Positions 33,472-41,921 of a stretch of 52,134 nt of DNA are shown here, piece after piece. The position numbers and the translations under genes were made by a program. The first letter of the stretch is position 1. Every line of letters begins with the position of its first letter. The notes under the pieces are model-generated. The model made no database searches, was not told where the DNA came from, and worked only from the letters and a program-made list of their open reading frames with translations. Source of the DNA: an uncultured Erwinia sp. (GTDB taxonomy: Bacteria; Pseudomonadota; Gammaproteobacteria; Enterobacterales; Enterobacteriaceae); NCBI GenBank assembly GCA_945290265.1, contig CALYQW010000024.1:1-52134 (forward strand). The letters are read 5' to 3'.

Positions 33472-33942
33472 ATGTCAGTATCCGAGTCATATCTGGCGAT
33501 AGTGCGACGCCTGGTCGGCAATATTTTTGTCAGCGAAATGCCCTTTAACCGTGCGCTGGGTTTGAAGCTGGAACGCCTCGATGCCGATTTTGCGCAGCTG
33601 AGTCTGGAAAATAAAGCCATGCTGGTGGGCAATGCCGCGCAGCAGATTTTGCACGGTGGCGTAATAGCCTCAGTGCTGGATGTGGCCGCCGGACTGGTCT
33701 GCGTCACTAATGCCTTTAACCGCCATCCGAATATCAGCGAAGCGGAACTGCGCCAGCGTCTGTCACGTATGGGTACCATTGATTTACGGGTAGACTACCT
33801 GCGTCCCGGACGTGGTGAACATTTTATTGCCAGCAGCAGCCTGTTGCGCGCCGGTAATAAAATTTCATTTGCCCGGGTTGAATTACATAATGATGCCGGC
33901 GCGCATATTGCCAGCGCAACGGCGACCTATCTGGTTGGATAA
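33472..33942 (+). CDS. yigI: Hotdog-fold thioesterase family protein YigI
   Basis: This 156-residue protein of the PaaI-like hotdog thioesterase family matches E. coli YigI in size and place. The [18 protein letters not shown] segment (about residues 61-78) holds the HGG and following acidic residue that mark the active site in this family. [13 protein letters not shown] is the second conserved strand. It probably hydrolyses a medium-chain acyl-CoA, but the substrate is inferred from the family. It ends 4 nt before the rarD start. Confidence 0.88.
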   Translation: MSVSESYLAIVRRLVGNIFVSEMPFNRALGLKLERLDADFAQLSLENKAMLVGNAAQQILHGGVIASVLDVAAGLVCVTNAFNRHPNISEAELRQRLSRMGTIDLRVDYLRPGRGEHFIASSSLLRAGNKISFARVELHNDAGAHIASATATYLVG

Positions 33943-33946
33943 TTAC

Positions 33947-34855
33947 ATGAATTCACATCACATTCGTCAGGGAGTCCTTTGCGCTCTGGGCGCATACTTT
34001 ATCTGGGGTATCGCCCCTGCCTATTTCAAACTGATCCAGCAGGTGCCCGCCGGGGAAATTATGACCCACCGGGTGATCTGGTCATTCATTTTTATGATCC
34101 TGCTGATTAGCATCAGCCGCCACTGGACTCAAATTGCCAGCGTGCTGCGCCAGCCAAAGAAGGTGCTGGCGCTGGCGGTTTCCGCGACATTTGTCTGCGC
34201 AAACTGGCTGATTTTTATCTGGGCGGTTAACAATCACCATATTCTGCAGGCCAGTCTGGGCTACTTTATTACGCCGCTGTTTAATGTGGTTGCAGGAATG
34301 GTTTTCCTGCGCGAGCGTTTTCGCCGTCTGCAGTGGCTGGCGGTGGCGCTGGCCGCCTGTGGGGTGCTGGTGCAGCTGTGGATGTTTGGCTCACTGCCGG
34401 TAATCGGTTTGGGCCTGGCGATCACCTTTACCATGTACGGGCTGCTGCGTAAGAAAATTGCGGTAGATGCCCTGAGCGGCATGCTGATTGAGACCGGCTG
34501 GCTGCTGATCCCGGCAGCACTGTATCTGTTTGTGTTTACCGACAGCCCTACCAGCCACCTGGCGAATAACCCGCTGCAACTGAATCTGCTGTTGGTTGCC
34601 GCCGGGGTCGTTACCACTGTCCCACTGCTGCTGTTTACTGCGGCCTGCGCACGACTGCGGCTCTCTACCCTGGGCTTTTTCCAGTACCTGGGTCCAACGC
34701 TGATGTTCCTGCTGGCAACGCTGTTTTATGGCGAGCAGATGACGCAGGATAAAGCGGTGACCTTTGCCTTTATCTGGAGTGCGCTACTGCTGTTTATTTC
34801 CGATGCCCTGCTGAACTCACGCCGCTCACGCATGGTGGCAGTTTCCGCCAGTTGA
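33947..34855 (+). CDS. rarD: EamA-type permease RarD
   Basis: This 302-residue membrane protein of the drug/metabolite transporter superfamily has about ten helices and closely resembles RarD (E. coli 296 aa). Family segments include GAYFIWGIAPAYFKL near the N terminus, HRVIWSF and GFFQYLGPTLMFLL near the C terminus. Its substrate is not established, and it was named for chloramphenicol-linked phenotypes in other bacteria. The ATG at 33947 lies 4 nt after the yigI stop, so the two are probably co-transcribed. Confidence 0.92.
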   Translation: MNSHHIRQGVLCALGAYFIWGIAPAYFKLIQQVPAGEIMTHRVIWSFIFMILLISISRHWTQIASVLRQPKKVLALAVSATFVCANWLIFIWAVNNHHILQASLGYFITPLFNVVAGMVFLRERFRRLQWLAVALAACGVLVQLWMFGSLPVIGLGLAITFTMYGLLRKKIAVDALSGMLIETGWLLIPAALYLFVFTDSPTSHLANNPLQLNLLLVAAGVVTTVPLLLFTAACARLRLSTLGFFQYLGPTLMFLLATLFYGEQMTQDKAVTFAFIWSALLLFISDALLNSRRSRMVAVSAS

Positions 34856-34871
34856 GCGCGCAATAAATAAA

Positions 34872-34887
34872 CCCCGGTTTCCCGGGG
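34872..34887. terminator. Bidirectional hairpin between rarD and corA
   Basis: CCCCGG (34872-34877) and CCGGGG (34882-34887) form a 6-bp GC stem with a TTTC loop. It is flanked by AAATAAA on the left and CTTATTCTCTC on the right. The minus-strand copy ends GGGGUUUAUUUA, so it serves corA well and possibly rarD too. Confidence 0.65.
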
Positions 34888-34946
34888 CTTATTCTCTCGG
34901 TTTCTGATCCCAAACCGTTGAACCTGGTCTGTCACAACCCCAACAC

Positions 34947-35900
34947 TTATAACCAGTTCTTACGCTTAAAGTAAGCATAAGGTGCCAGCCCTGCCAGAAT
35001 CATCAGCGTAATCGCCCCCGGATAACCAAAACTCCACTTCAGCTCCGGCATAAACTCAAAGTTCATCCCGTAACTGGATGCCACCAGGGTTGGTGGCAGG
35101 AAAATCACCGACACCACTGAGAAGATCTTAATAATGCGGTTCTGCTCAATATTGATAAAGCCCATCGCCGCCTGCATAAGGAAGTTGACCTTCTGGAACA
35201 AGGATTCATTATGCGGCAGCAGCGACTCAATATCGCGCAGCACCTCACGCGCCTGCTCCAGCTGATTCACCGGCAGACGCGCCTTGCGCACCAGGAAGTT
35301 CAGCGCCCGCTGGGTATCCATCAGACACAGGCGCACCTTCCAGCCGATATCTTCCAGCTCCGCCAGGGTGGACAGCGCCGCATCATACTCATCCCCCTGC
35401 TGGCCTTCCATAATCACCCGGCTGAGCTTTTCCAGATCGCTGTATACGTTCTCGATTTCATCCGCCAGCTGTTCGATCTTGGTTTCAAACAGATCCAGCA
35501 GTAGTTCGTAGGCATTACCGTCCGTCAGGATCTGGCTGCGCGCGCGCATCCGGTACAGGCGGAACGCCGGCAGTTCACGCTCGCGCAGGGTGTACAGGCG
35601 TCCTTCACGAATGGTAAATGCTACCGTGGAGTTTCCTGCGTGATCTTCGGCGTCTTCGTAAAAGAAAAAGGAGTGGATATGCAGGCCATCTTCGTCTTCA
35701 AAGAAACGCGCGGAAGCCTCAATGTCTTCAAGTTCAGGGCGGGTCGCCAGGCTTTGTCCCAGTTCAGTCTGCACCGTAACTCGTTCCGCTTCATCCGGCT
35801 CAATCAGATCAACCCAAACCGAACTTACCAGCTCGCTATGGTCATCATCCAGCTCAATGCGCGCCAGGTGATTTCTGTCCAGTTTAAAAGCGCTCAACAT
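34947..35900 (-). CDS. corA: Magnesium/cobalt transport protein CorA
   Basis: This 317-residue pentameric channel subunit is close to E. coli CorA (316 aa). It has a large cytoplasmic funnel domain with long helices and two C-terminal membrane helices separated by the signature [11 protein letters not shown] loop (GMN at about residues 279-281). It ends in the basic KRKNWL motif. It is the main constitutive Mg2+ uptake route. The gene is preceded by a strong promoter, a short leader peptide ORF and a hairpin, indicating leader-based control. Confidence 0.97.
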   Translation of the reverse strand: MLSAFKLDRNHLARIELDDDHSELVSSVWVDLIEPDEAERVTVQTELGQSLATRPELEDIEASARFFEDEDGLHIHSFFFYEDAEDHAGNSTVAFTIREGRLYTLRERELPAFRLYRMRARSQILTDGNAYELLLDLFETKIEQLADEIENVYSDLEKLSRVIMEGQQGDEYDAALSTLAELEDIGWKVRLCLMDTQRALNFLVRKARLPVNQLEQAREVLRDIESLLPHNESLFQKVNFLMQAAMGFINIEQNRIIKIFSVVSVIFLPPTLVASSYGMNFEFMPELKWSFGYPGAITLMILAGLAPYAYFKRKNWL

Positions 35901-36028
35901 AGCAGCAATACTCCCAATTCGTAGTCACAAAATGGGACAGATCGTTTGAACACGGGAAACGGATGTCCCAGTCAGCGACGGGTACTGACGCTGTGCGACG
36001 GGAAAAAATGCGGTCGCCAACAACCATG

Positions 36029-36056
36029 AAGGCTATCGGCTGAAGGGGATAGCCTT
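36029..36056 (-). promoter_or_regulatory. Stem-loop in the corA leader
   Basis: AAGGCTATC and GATAGCCTT (plus 36029-36037 and 36048-36056) form a perfect 9-bp stem with a 10-nt loop in the corA leader RNA. On the minus strand its 5' arm begins inside the stop codon of the leader peptide, so a terminating ribosome would cover the stem. It lacks a U-tract and is not a simple intrinsic terminator. Confidence 0.65.
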
Positions 36057-36111
36057 AGAAGTTGTACCTGTAATCCAGGTCAGTAAGCCAGTATCTACTG
36101 GGTGTGTCCAA
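36055..36111 (-). CDS. corL: CorL-like leader peptide of corA
   Basis: An 18-codon ORF starts with TTG at 36111, 8 nt after the Shine-Dalgarno GAGAGGA (36120-36126). It reads MDTPSRYWLTDLDYRYNF and then stops. It lies within the corA leader, directly downstream of a good promoter. In Salmonella a short leader ORF named corL couples translation to Rho-dependent termination before corA. Position and size fit that role. The TTG start and the sequence match to corL are inferred, not searched. Confidence 0.6.
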   Translation of the reverse strand: MDTPSRYWLTDLDYRYNF

Positions 36112-36143
36112 GGCGAATGTCCTCTCAGGGTAATGGAGGGCGC

Positions 36144-36172
36144 ATGTTACGCTGAGAAGAAAAAGGCGTCAA
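36144..36172 (-). promoter_or_regulatory. Sigma70 promoter of corA
   Basis: On the minus strand TTGACG (36167-36172), a 17-bp spacer and TAACAT (36144-36149) form a good sigma70 promoter. The implied start near 36137 gives a leader of about 240 nt before the corA ATG. Confidence 0.75.
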
Positions 36173-36220
36173 GCCGGGTAACGGTCACGACGACTGACCG
36201 TGGCCGGGCCGCTGCAAGGC

Positions 36221-38383
36221 TTAAAGCGCTTCCAGCTTCGCATAGGAGGCCACCAGCCATTTTATTCCCTGCCCCTGAAACGCCACCTGCAGGCGGCTGT
36301 GATCGCCGCTGCCTTCCAGATTGACAATGGTGCCCTCACCAAATTTTTCGTGGCGCACCCGCTGACCGAGGCTGTATCCGCTGTCATTTTTCGTCACCGG
36401 CGTTCCCATACGCTGATGGTTAACCGGACGGCTGATGCTGGCTCGCAGGCGCACCTCTTCCACGCACTCTTCCGGCAGTTCACCAATAAAACGCGAAGGC
36501 CGGTGATACACTTCCTTACCATAAAGTCGCCGGCTTTCCGTCCAGGTCAGGGTCAGCTTTTGCATCGCCCGCGTCACGCCAACGTAAGCCAGACGGCGCT
36601 CTTCCTCCAGCCTGCCGCCTTCGTCCAGCGACATCTGGCTGGGGAACATGCCTTCTTCCATGCCGACAATAAAGACCTGCATAAACTCCAGCCCCTTCGC
36701 GGAGTGCATGGTCATCAGCTGCACCGCATCCTGCCACTTATCGGCCTGGCCTTCACCGGCTTCCAGCGAAGCATGGGAAAGGAACGCCTGCAGCGGCATT
36801 AAATCTTCATCTTCATCCTGATAGCTGAACTGACGGGAGGCATTCACCAGTTCCTCAAGGTTTTCAATACGCGCCTGGCCCTTCTCGCCTTTTTCCTGCT
36901 CGTACATCATACGCAGCCCGGAGTCATTAATCACTCGGTCGGTCTGCACATGCAGCGGCAGTTCACAGGTTTCCTGCGCCAGCGCATCCACCAGCTCGGT
37001 AAAGCGCTGCAGCGCCGACGCGGCGCGACCGGCCAGCGCCTTTTCCTGCAACAGCACCCGGCAGCTTTGCCACAGCGTCAGCTGACGCTCACGTGCCGTC
37101 TGTCGGACCACATCCAGGGTGCGATCGCCAATGCCACGGGTAGGCGTATTGACCACGCGCTCAAACGCCGCATCGTCGTTACGATTAGCGATTAAGCGTA
37201 AATAGGCCAGCGCGTCTTTGATTTCCTGACGTTCAAAGAAGCGCATCCCGCCGTAAATACGGTACGGCATACTGGCCTGGATCAGCGCGTCTTCCAGCAC
37301 CCGCGACTGCGCATTGCTGCGATAAAGAATGGCGCAGTCGCTCAGCGCACCACCGTTTTCCATCCACACCTTAATGCGGTTCACCACGTAGCGCGCTTCA
37401 TCCAGCTCATTAAAGGCACAGTAGAGGGAAATCGGTTCGCCCGCGCTGCCGTCCGTCCACAGCTCTTTACCCAGACGGCCATTGTTATTGGCAATCAGGG
37501 CATTGGCGGCCTGCAGAATATTGCTGGTTGAACGGTAGTTCTGCTCCAGACGAATGGTTTCTGCCCCCGGGAAATCGTTCAGAAAGCGCTGGATATTTTC
37601 TACCTGCGCCCCTCGCCAGCCATAAATTGACTGGTCATCGTCACCGACGATAATCACTTTGCCGCTGTCACCGGCCAGCATCCGGATCCAGGCATACTGG
37701 ATATTGTTGGTGTCCTGGAATTCGTCCACCAAAATATTGGTGAAACGTTCACGGTAGTGATTGAGGATATGGGGTTTATTCAACCACAGCTCGTGGGCGC
37801 GCAGCAGCAGCTCGGCAAAGTCCACCAGCCCGGCACGATCGCAGGCTTCCTGATAGGCCTGATAAATCCGCAGCCAGGTTTGCTCCACCGGATTGCCGTA
37901 GCTTTCGATATTGCCCGGACGCAGCCCTTCATCTTTTTTGCCATTGATGTACCACATCCCCTGACGGGCGGGCCACTGTTTCTCATCCAGGTTCATCGCC
38001 TTAATCAGGCGCTTCAGCAGGCGCAGCTGATCTTCGCTGTCAAGAATCTGGAAATCCTGCGGCAGGTTGGCATCCAGATGATGCGCGCGCAGCAGACGGT
38101 GCGCCAGGCCGTGGAAGGTGCCAATCCACATTCCTCCCTGACTGGTGCCCACCAGCTGTTCAATCCGGTGGCGCATTTCCGCCGCCGCCTTGTTGGTAAA
38201 AGTCACCGCCATAATGGAGTGCGGGGAACAGTTTTCCACCGCCAGCAGCCAGGCAATACGGTGAACCAGCACGCGGGTTTTACCACTGCCAGCTCCCGCC
38301 AGCACCAGCAGGTTAGTGCGTGGGGCGGCTACAGCTTGCCGTTGTTTGTCATTCAGGCTGTCGAGCAGTTCAGAAACGTCCAT
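36221..38383 (-). CDS. uvrD: DNA helicase II UvrD
   Basis: This 720-residue superfamily-1A 3'-5' helicase has the same length as E. coli UvrD. It acts in nucleotide-excision repair, mismatch repair and clearance of RecA. It has Walker A LAGAGSGKTRVL (near residues 28-39), motif II VDEFQDTN (near 219), GDDDQSIYGWRGA, and the C-terminal domain that contacts partners, ending in WLVASYAKLEAL. The ATG at 38383 (MDVSELLDSLND) matches E. coli; a GTG lies two codons upstream. It is the last gene of the dapF-yigA-xerC-yigB-uvrD run. Confidence 0.97.
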   Translation of the reverse strand: MDVSELLDSLNDKQRQAVAAPRTNLLVLAGAGSGKTRVLVHRIAWLLAVENCSPHSIMAVTFTNKAAAEMRHRIEQLVGTSQGGMWIGTFHGLAHRLLRAHHLDANLPQDFQILDSEDQLRLLKRLIKAMNLDEKQWPARQGMWYINGKKDEGLRPGNIESYGNPVEQTWLRIYQAYQEACDRAGLVDFAELLLRAHELWLNKPHILNHYRERFTNILVDEFQDTNNIQYAWIRMLAGDSGKVIIVGDDDQSIYGWRGAQVENIQRFLNDFPGAETIRLEQNYRSTSNILQAANALIANNNGRLGKELWTDGSAGEPISLYCAFNELDEARYVVNRIKVWMENGGALSDCAILYRSNAQSRVLEDALIQASMPYRIYGGMRFFERQEIKDALAYLRLIANRNDDAAFERVVNTPTRGIGDRTLDVVRQTARERQLTLWQSCRVLLQEKALAGRAASALQRFTELVDALAQETCELPLHVQTDRVINDSGLRMMYEQEKGEKGQARIENLEELVNASRQFSYQDEDEDLMPLQAFLSHASLEAGEGQADKWQDAVQLMTMHSAKGLEFMQVFIVGMEEGMFPSQMSLDEGGRLEEERRLAYVGVTRAMQKLTLTWTESRRLYGKEVYHRPSRFIGELPEECVEEVRLRASISRPVNHQRMGTPVTKNDSGYSLGQRVRHEKFGEGTIVNLEGSGDHSRLQVAFQGQGIKWLVASYAKLEAL

Positions 38384-38439
38384 AAGCACCGTCAGAGATG
38401 GGAGCGGGCAGGCCGCCCACTGGATATTTAAACAGGTTA

Positions 38440-39156
38440 TTATACCAGCGCAGTCAGCGAAGCCAACCGCGAAATTTCAAGGTCCGGCAGCAGGCGGGCA
38501 TCGCTGGCCAGCATCAGATTACCCTGCTGCAGATTGATCCAGCAGGCGCGAAAACCGGCGCGCAGCGCCCCGGCGACGTCGGTGGTCAGGTCATCCCCCA
38601 CATGCAGGATCTGCGCCGCTGGCAGTGCCAGCTGCTGCGCCGCGCGCCGGTACATATCAGCAAAAGGCTTACTGCGGCCATCCGGTCCGGCGCGCAGCAC
38701 AAAGCGAAAATAGCCATCCAGACCCAGCCGTTGTGGATCGGCGTTACCGTTGGTGATCGCTACCAGCGGTATTTTTTCAGCCAGAGAGGCCAGAGTTTGA
38801 TGGGTTTCCTGCGGCACCTCAATGTCACTGCGCCAGCGGGCGAAGACCTCCATCACCTGATATGAACCGCTGCGTGCCTGCCCGGGGGCGATCCCTTCAT
38901 CCAGCATCGCCTGTTCACAGGCGCGACGACGCCATTCCGTCACATCATGATAAATGTCCGGTTCACTGACCAGCAGCCGGGCTCTAACCTGCTGATACTG
39001 CTGCGGCGAAAAACCGGCCAGCGCCGGGTGAAACGCCTGCAGCGCCGCATGGGTTTCCTGTGCGGTGCGCAGGATCGGCTGACGGTTATCGTACAGCGTA
39101 TCATCAAGGTCAAAGGTCATGGCGGCAATGCTGCGCAGCGGACGGTAAAAATGCAT
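38440..39156 (-). CDS. yigB: 5-amino-6-(5-phospho-D-ribitylamino)uracil phosphatase YigB
   Basis: This 238-residue HAD phosphatase is equivalent to E. coli YigB, one of the enzymes that remove the phosphate from the pyrimidine intermediate of riboflavin synthesis. The motifs are DLDDTLYDN (residues 16-24), [15 protein letters not shown] and [13 protein letters not shown] near residues 181-193. Its ATG overlaps the xerC stop by one base. Several HAD enzymes share this activity, so the exact substrate is taken from the E. coli orthologue. Confidence 0.92.
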   Translation of the reverse strand: MHFYRPLRSIAAMTFDLDDTLYDNRQPILRTAQETHAALQAFHPALAGFSPQQYQQVRARLLVSEPDIYHDVTEWRRRACEQAMLDEGIAPGQARSGSYQVMEVFARWRSDIEVPQETHQTLASLAEKIPLVAITNGNADPQRLGLDGYFRFVLRAGPDGRSKPFADMYRRAAQQLALPAAQILHVGDDLTTDVAGALRAGFRACWINLQQGNLMLASDARLLPDLEISRLASLTALV

Positions 39157-40064
39157 CAGGATTTTCCTCGTTTAGCACGCGGATGAGCAGCATCGTACAC
39201 CGAGGCCAGATGCTGGAAGTCGAGGTGGGTATAGATCTGGGTAGTGCTGAGATTAGCGTGTCCCAACAACTCCTGCACCGCGCGCAGATCGCCACTGGAC
39301 TCCAGCATATGCGTGGCAAACGAGTGGCGCAGCTTATGAGGATGGATATGACTGGAGATACCCTGCTTCACGCCCCACTCGGCAAAGCGCTTCTGAACGT
39401 TACGCGCCGAGATACGCTTACCCTGTTTGGACAAAAACAGCGCGTTATCCTCCGGCGCAAACCATTCGCGCAGCTCCAGCCAGCGCTCCAGCCAGCTCAG
39501 CGCCGTGCGCCCCACCGGCAGACGCCGCTCTTTACTGCCTTTACCGATAACCCAGACTTCACCGGTTGAGAGATCGAGGTGACCGATATCAATGCCCACC
39601 AGTTCCGACAGGCGCAGCCCGGCACCGTACATCACTTCCAGCATGGTGCGATCGCGCACTGCCAGCGGGTCGTTAACGTCTATCTCCAGCAGCTGGTTGA
39701 TATCATCGACATCAATATTTTTCGGCAGATGTCGCGCCAAGCGCGGGGTAGAAACCCCCTTCGCCGGGTTGGCCACGATTACCCCCTGACCGATCAGCCA
39801 GTCGAGCATACTGCGCAGCGCCGACAGGCGTAATGCCAGGCTGGCAGGCTTCAGGCCGCTGCGGGTACTGCGCGCCGCCAGAGATCGCACTTTGGCGGCG
39901 TCCAGCGCCGTCCAGTCGCTGACGCGCATTTCACTCAACATCGCCACCACCGCCGTCAGCTGGTGCTGGTAATTGCGCTGGGTCAGCGCGCTGAGCTGAC
40001 GCTCAACCTTCAGATAGCGCAGAAAGCCTTCTACCTGCGGCCACAGCGCGCTGTCGCTGATCAT
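39156..40064 (-). CDS. xerC: Site-specific tyrosine recombinase XerC
   Basis: This 302-residue tyrosine recombinase (E. coli 298 aa) resolves chromosome dimers at dif together with XerD. The N-terminal core-binding domain is followed by a catalytic domain with [13 protein letters not shown] (first Arg), the [12 protein letters not shown] His-x-x-Arg box, [16 protein letters not shown] with the nucleophilic Tyr. The tail is typical of Xer proteins rather than phage integrases. It overlaps the upstream DUF484 gene by 4 bp and belongs to the conserved dapF operon. Confidence 0.96.
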   Translation of the reverse strand: MISDSALWPQVEGFLRYLKVERQLSALTQRNYQHQLTAVVAMLSEMRVSDWTALDAAKVRSLAARSTRSGLKPASLALRLSALRSMLDWLIGQGVIVANPAKGVSTPRLARHLPKNIDVDDINQLLEIDVNDPLAVRDRTMLEVMYGAGLRLSELVGIDIGHLDLSTGEVWVIGKGSKERRLPVGRTALSWLERWLELREWFAPEDNALFLSKQGKRISARNVQKRFAEWGVKQGISSHIHPHKLRHSFATHMLESSGDLRAVQELLGHANLSTTQIYTHLDFQHLASVYDAAHPRAKRGKS

Positions 40065-40768
40065 ACCCGCTCGATCCAGCGTGACAGCAGCGGCGGCAAC
40101 ATCTGCGCCAGCTGCTGCAGCAGTACCGTGCCCATCCCGGACTGATAGTGCTGGCTGTCGCGGCTGCTGAAAATTAGCACCCCCAGCGAACCGTTTTCCC
40201 CCAGCAGCGACATCGCCACCGAGCCAATGGCTTTCGCCTGCGGCAACAGCAGCAGCAGTTCCGGGCCATTCAGGTTGCCAAGATAGTGATTCTGCTGCCC
40301 GAAGCGCTGAATGCGTAGTGGTTCAAAGGCCTGACGTGCCAGCGCCAGCTGGGTAAAGTCAGAGGGAGCGCCAATCCGCCAGCGCTCGCTGAACAGCCGA
40401 ACATTGGCACCCGCCAGCCCCAGCTCACGCGCCCATCGCTGCAGGCGGTTCAGCATTTCATGCAGCCCGGAGGCCGACGCCAGTTCGCCCTGCAGGGTCA
40501 GCAGACGACTGAACAGTTGCTGGTTCAGGGTGGCCTGCTCCATCAGCAGGGTGATTTCTTCTTCCAGCTGGCGGATCTGATTACGCTGCCGTGACAGCTG
40601 CCACTCCACCAGCGATACGCTGCCGCGTACAGGGTGGGGCACCATCATCTGTTCAACCTGACGGGCGTTGCGAATAAAAAAGTCCGGATTGTGTCGCAGA
40701 AAATCGCTGACTGCGCTGTCATCCAGCAGCAGATCCTGACTGTTCTGTAATTCGCCGGGCTGTTTCAT
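40061..40768 (-). CDS. yigA: DUF484 family protein YigA
   Basis: This 235-residue protein matches E. coli YigA, a DUF484 member with a GAF-like fold that always neighbours dapF and xerC. An N-terminal FLRHNPDFF motif is followed by a coiled-coil region ([19 protein letters not shown]) and a GAF-type domain. Its molecular role is not known. It overlaps dapF by 4 bp upstream and xerC by 4 bp downstream, showing tight translational coupling in the operon. Confidence 0.9.
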   Translation of the reverse strand: MKQPGELQNSQDLLLDDSAVSDFLRHNPDFFIRNARQVEQMMVPHPVRGSVSLVEWQLSRQRNQIRQLEEEITLLMEQATLNQQLFSRLLTLQGELASASGLHEMLNRLQRWARELGLAGANVRLFSERWRIGAPSDFTQLALARQAFEPLRIQRFGQQNHYLGNLNGPELLLLLPQAKAIGSVAMSLLGENGSLGVLIFSSRDSQHYQSGMGTVLLQQLAQMLPPLLSRWIERV

Positions 40769-41589
40769 AAATGAATAAATCCGTCATAAACATGGGTGGC
40801 CGGTCCGGTCATTAACAGCGGATGACCCGGTCCTTTCCACGCAATATGAAGACTGCCACCGGGCAGATCAACCTGTACCTTTTCCGCCAGCAAAGACTGC
40901 CTGATGCCAACGGCTACGGCAGCGCAGGCTCCGCTGCCGCAGGCCTGGGTTTCGCCTGCCCCGCGTTCATAAACTCGCAGGCGGATATGTTCGGGATTGA
41001 TCACTTCCATAAAGCCAATATTGGCACGCTCAGGAAAGCGTTCATGACTTTCCAGCAGCGGCCCAAGGGTTTCAACTGCCGCCACGCTGACGCTGTCTAC
41101 CTGTAACACGCAGTGCGGGTTGCCCATCGACACCACCCCGCACATCAGGGTCTGCTCAGCCACGCGCATCAGATAGATATTCTCCGCCTTATTGGCGCGA
41201 AACGGTACCTGCTGCGGTGCAAAATTGGGTTCACCCATATTGACGCAGACATGCTCATTCTGCGCCACATTCAGCACCATGCGACCGGTCTGGGTGCTAA
41301 CGCGAATTTCGCTTTTGTTGGTCAGCCCTTTCAGGCGCACAAAGCGGGCAAAGCAGCGCGCGCCATTGCCACACTGCGCGACTTCGCTACCATCGGCATT
41401 AAAGATGCGGTAATGAAAATCAAGATCGGGATCGTAAGGCGGTTCAACAATCAGCAGTTGATCGAAGCCGATCCCCAGATGTCGATCGGCCAGACGGCGG
41501 ATCATCTCGGTAGAGAAATATACGTTTTGCGTCACAGCATCAACCACCATAAAGTCGTTGCCAAGACCGTGCATCTTTGAGAACTGCAT
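40765..41589 (-). CDS. dapF: Diaminopimelate epimerase DapF
   Basis: This 274-residue enzyme has the same length as E. coli DapF. It interconverts LL- and meso-diaminopimelate for peptidoglycan and lysine synthesis. The two catalytic cysteines lie in QCGNGARCF (about residue 73) and ACGSGACAA (about residue 217). The ATG at 41589 ([13 protein letters not shown]) is chosen because GGAG lies 8 nt upstream and it matches the E. coli start; an in-frame ATG at 41616 is nine codons earlier. It follows lptM closely. Confidence 0.97.
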   Translation of the reverse strand: MQFSKMHGLGNDFMVVDAVTQNVYFSTEMIRRLADRHLGIGFDQLLIVEPPYDPDLDFHYRIFNADGSEVAQCGNGARCFARFVRLKGLTNKSEIRVSTQTGRMVLNVAQNEHVCVNMGEPNFAPQQVPFRANKAENIYLMRVAEQTLMCGVVSMGNPHCVLQVDSVSVAAVETLGPLLESHERFPERANIGFMEVINPEHIRLRVYERGAGETQACGSGACAAVAVGIRQSLLAEKVQVDLPGGSLHIAWKGPGHPLLMTGPATHVYDGFIHL

Positions 41590-41620
41590 TATCTGCTCCG
41601 CCGGGGGCTGCATCATTAAC

Positions 41621-41815
41621 TCAGCCAGCCGGATTAGTCTGCCCGCTGGTTGAGGCCGGTGACGTCACCTGAGTGTCTGGCTGCGTTGCCGGAGTCGTTG
41701 TGGTTTTTGACTTCACCGGCTCATCTTTCGGGAAGTAAAGCGGACCTTTCAGACCACATCCTGCCAGACTGGCTGCCGCCAGCGCTAAAAACAGCAGACC
41801 TGTTTTTTTATTCAT
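41621..41815 (-). CDS. lptM: LPS translocon maturation lipoprotein LptM (YifL)
   Basis: This 64-residue lipoprotein has a signal peptide ending in the lipobox SLAGC (Cys20), followed directly by GLKGPLYFP, the hallmark of the YifL/LptM family. In E. coli LptM binds the LptD-LptE outer-membrane translocon and helps its disulfide maturation. The C-terminal part is Pro/Thr/Ser-rich. The ATG at 41815 is chosen from the signal-peptide position. In E. coli cyaY separates this gene from cyaA, but here no cyaY is present. Confidence 0.92.
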   Translation of the reverse strand: MNKKTGLLFLALAAASLAGCGLKGPLYFPKDEPVKSKTTTTPATQPDTQVTSPASTSGQTNPAG

Positions 41816-41921
41816 GGTTATCCTGCTCATGATGGATATCTGTTGGGTATCTATCATCGCAGCTGAAAAGGTAAAAGCAACAGGAAAAGCGGAAACAACG
41901 CGCAAGTTTCGTCAGCCCGAA

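Noticed and set aside
41816-41921. Remnant of the 3' end of cyaY (a KFR-ending frame)
   Set aside because: Only a few residues could be aligned by imagination; not enough to call homology.
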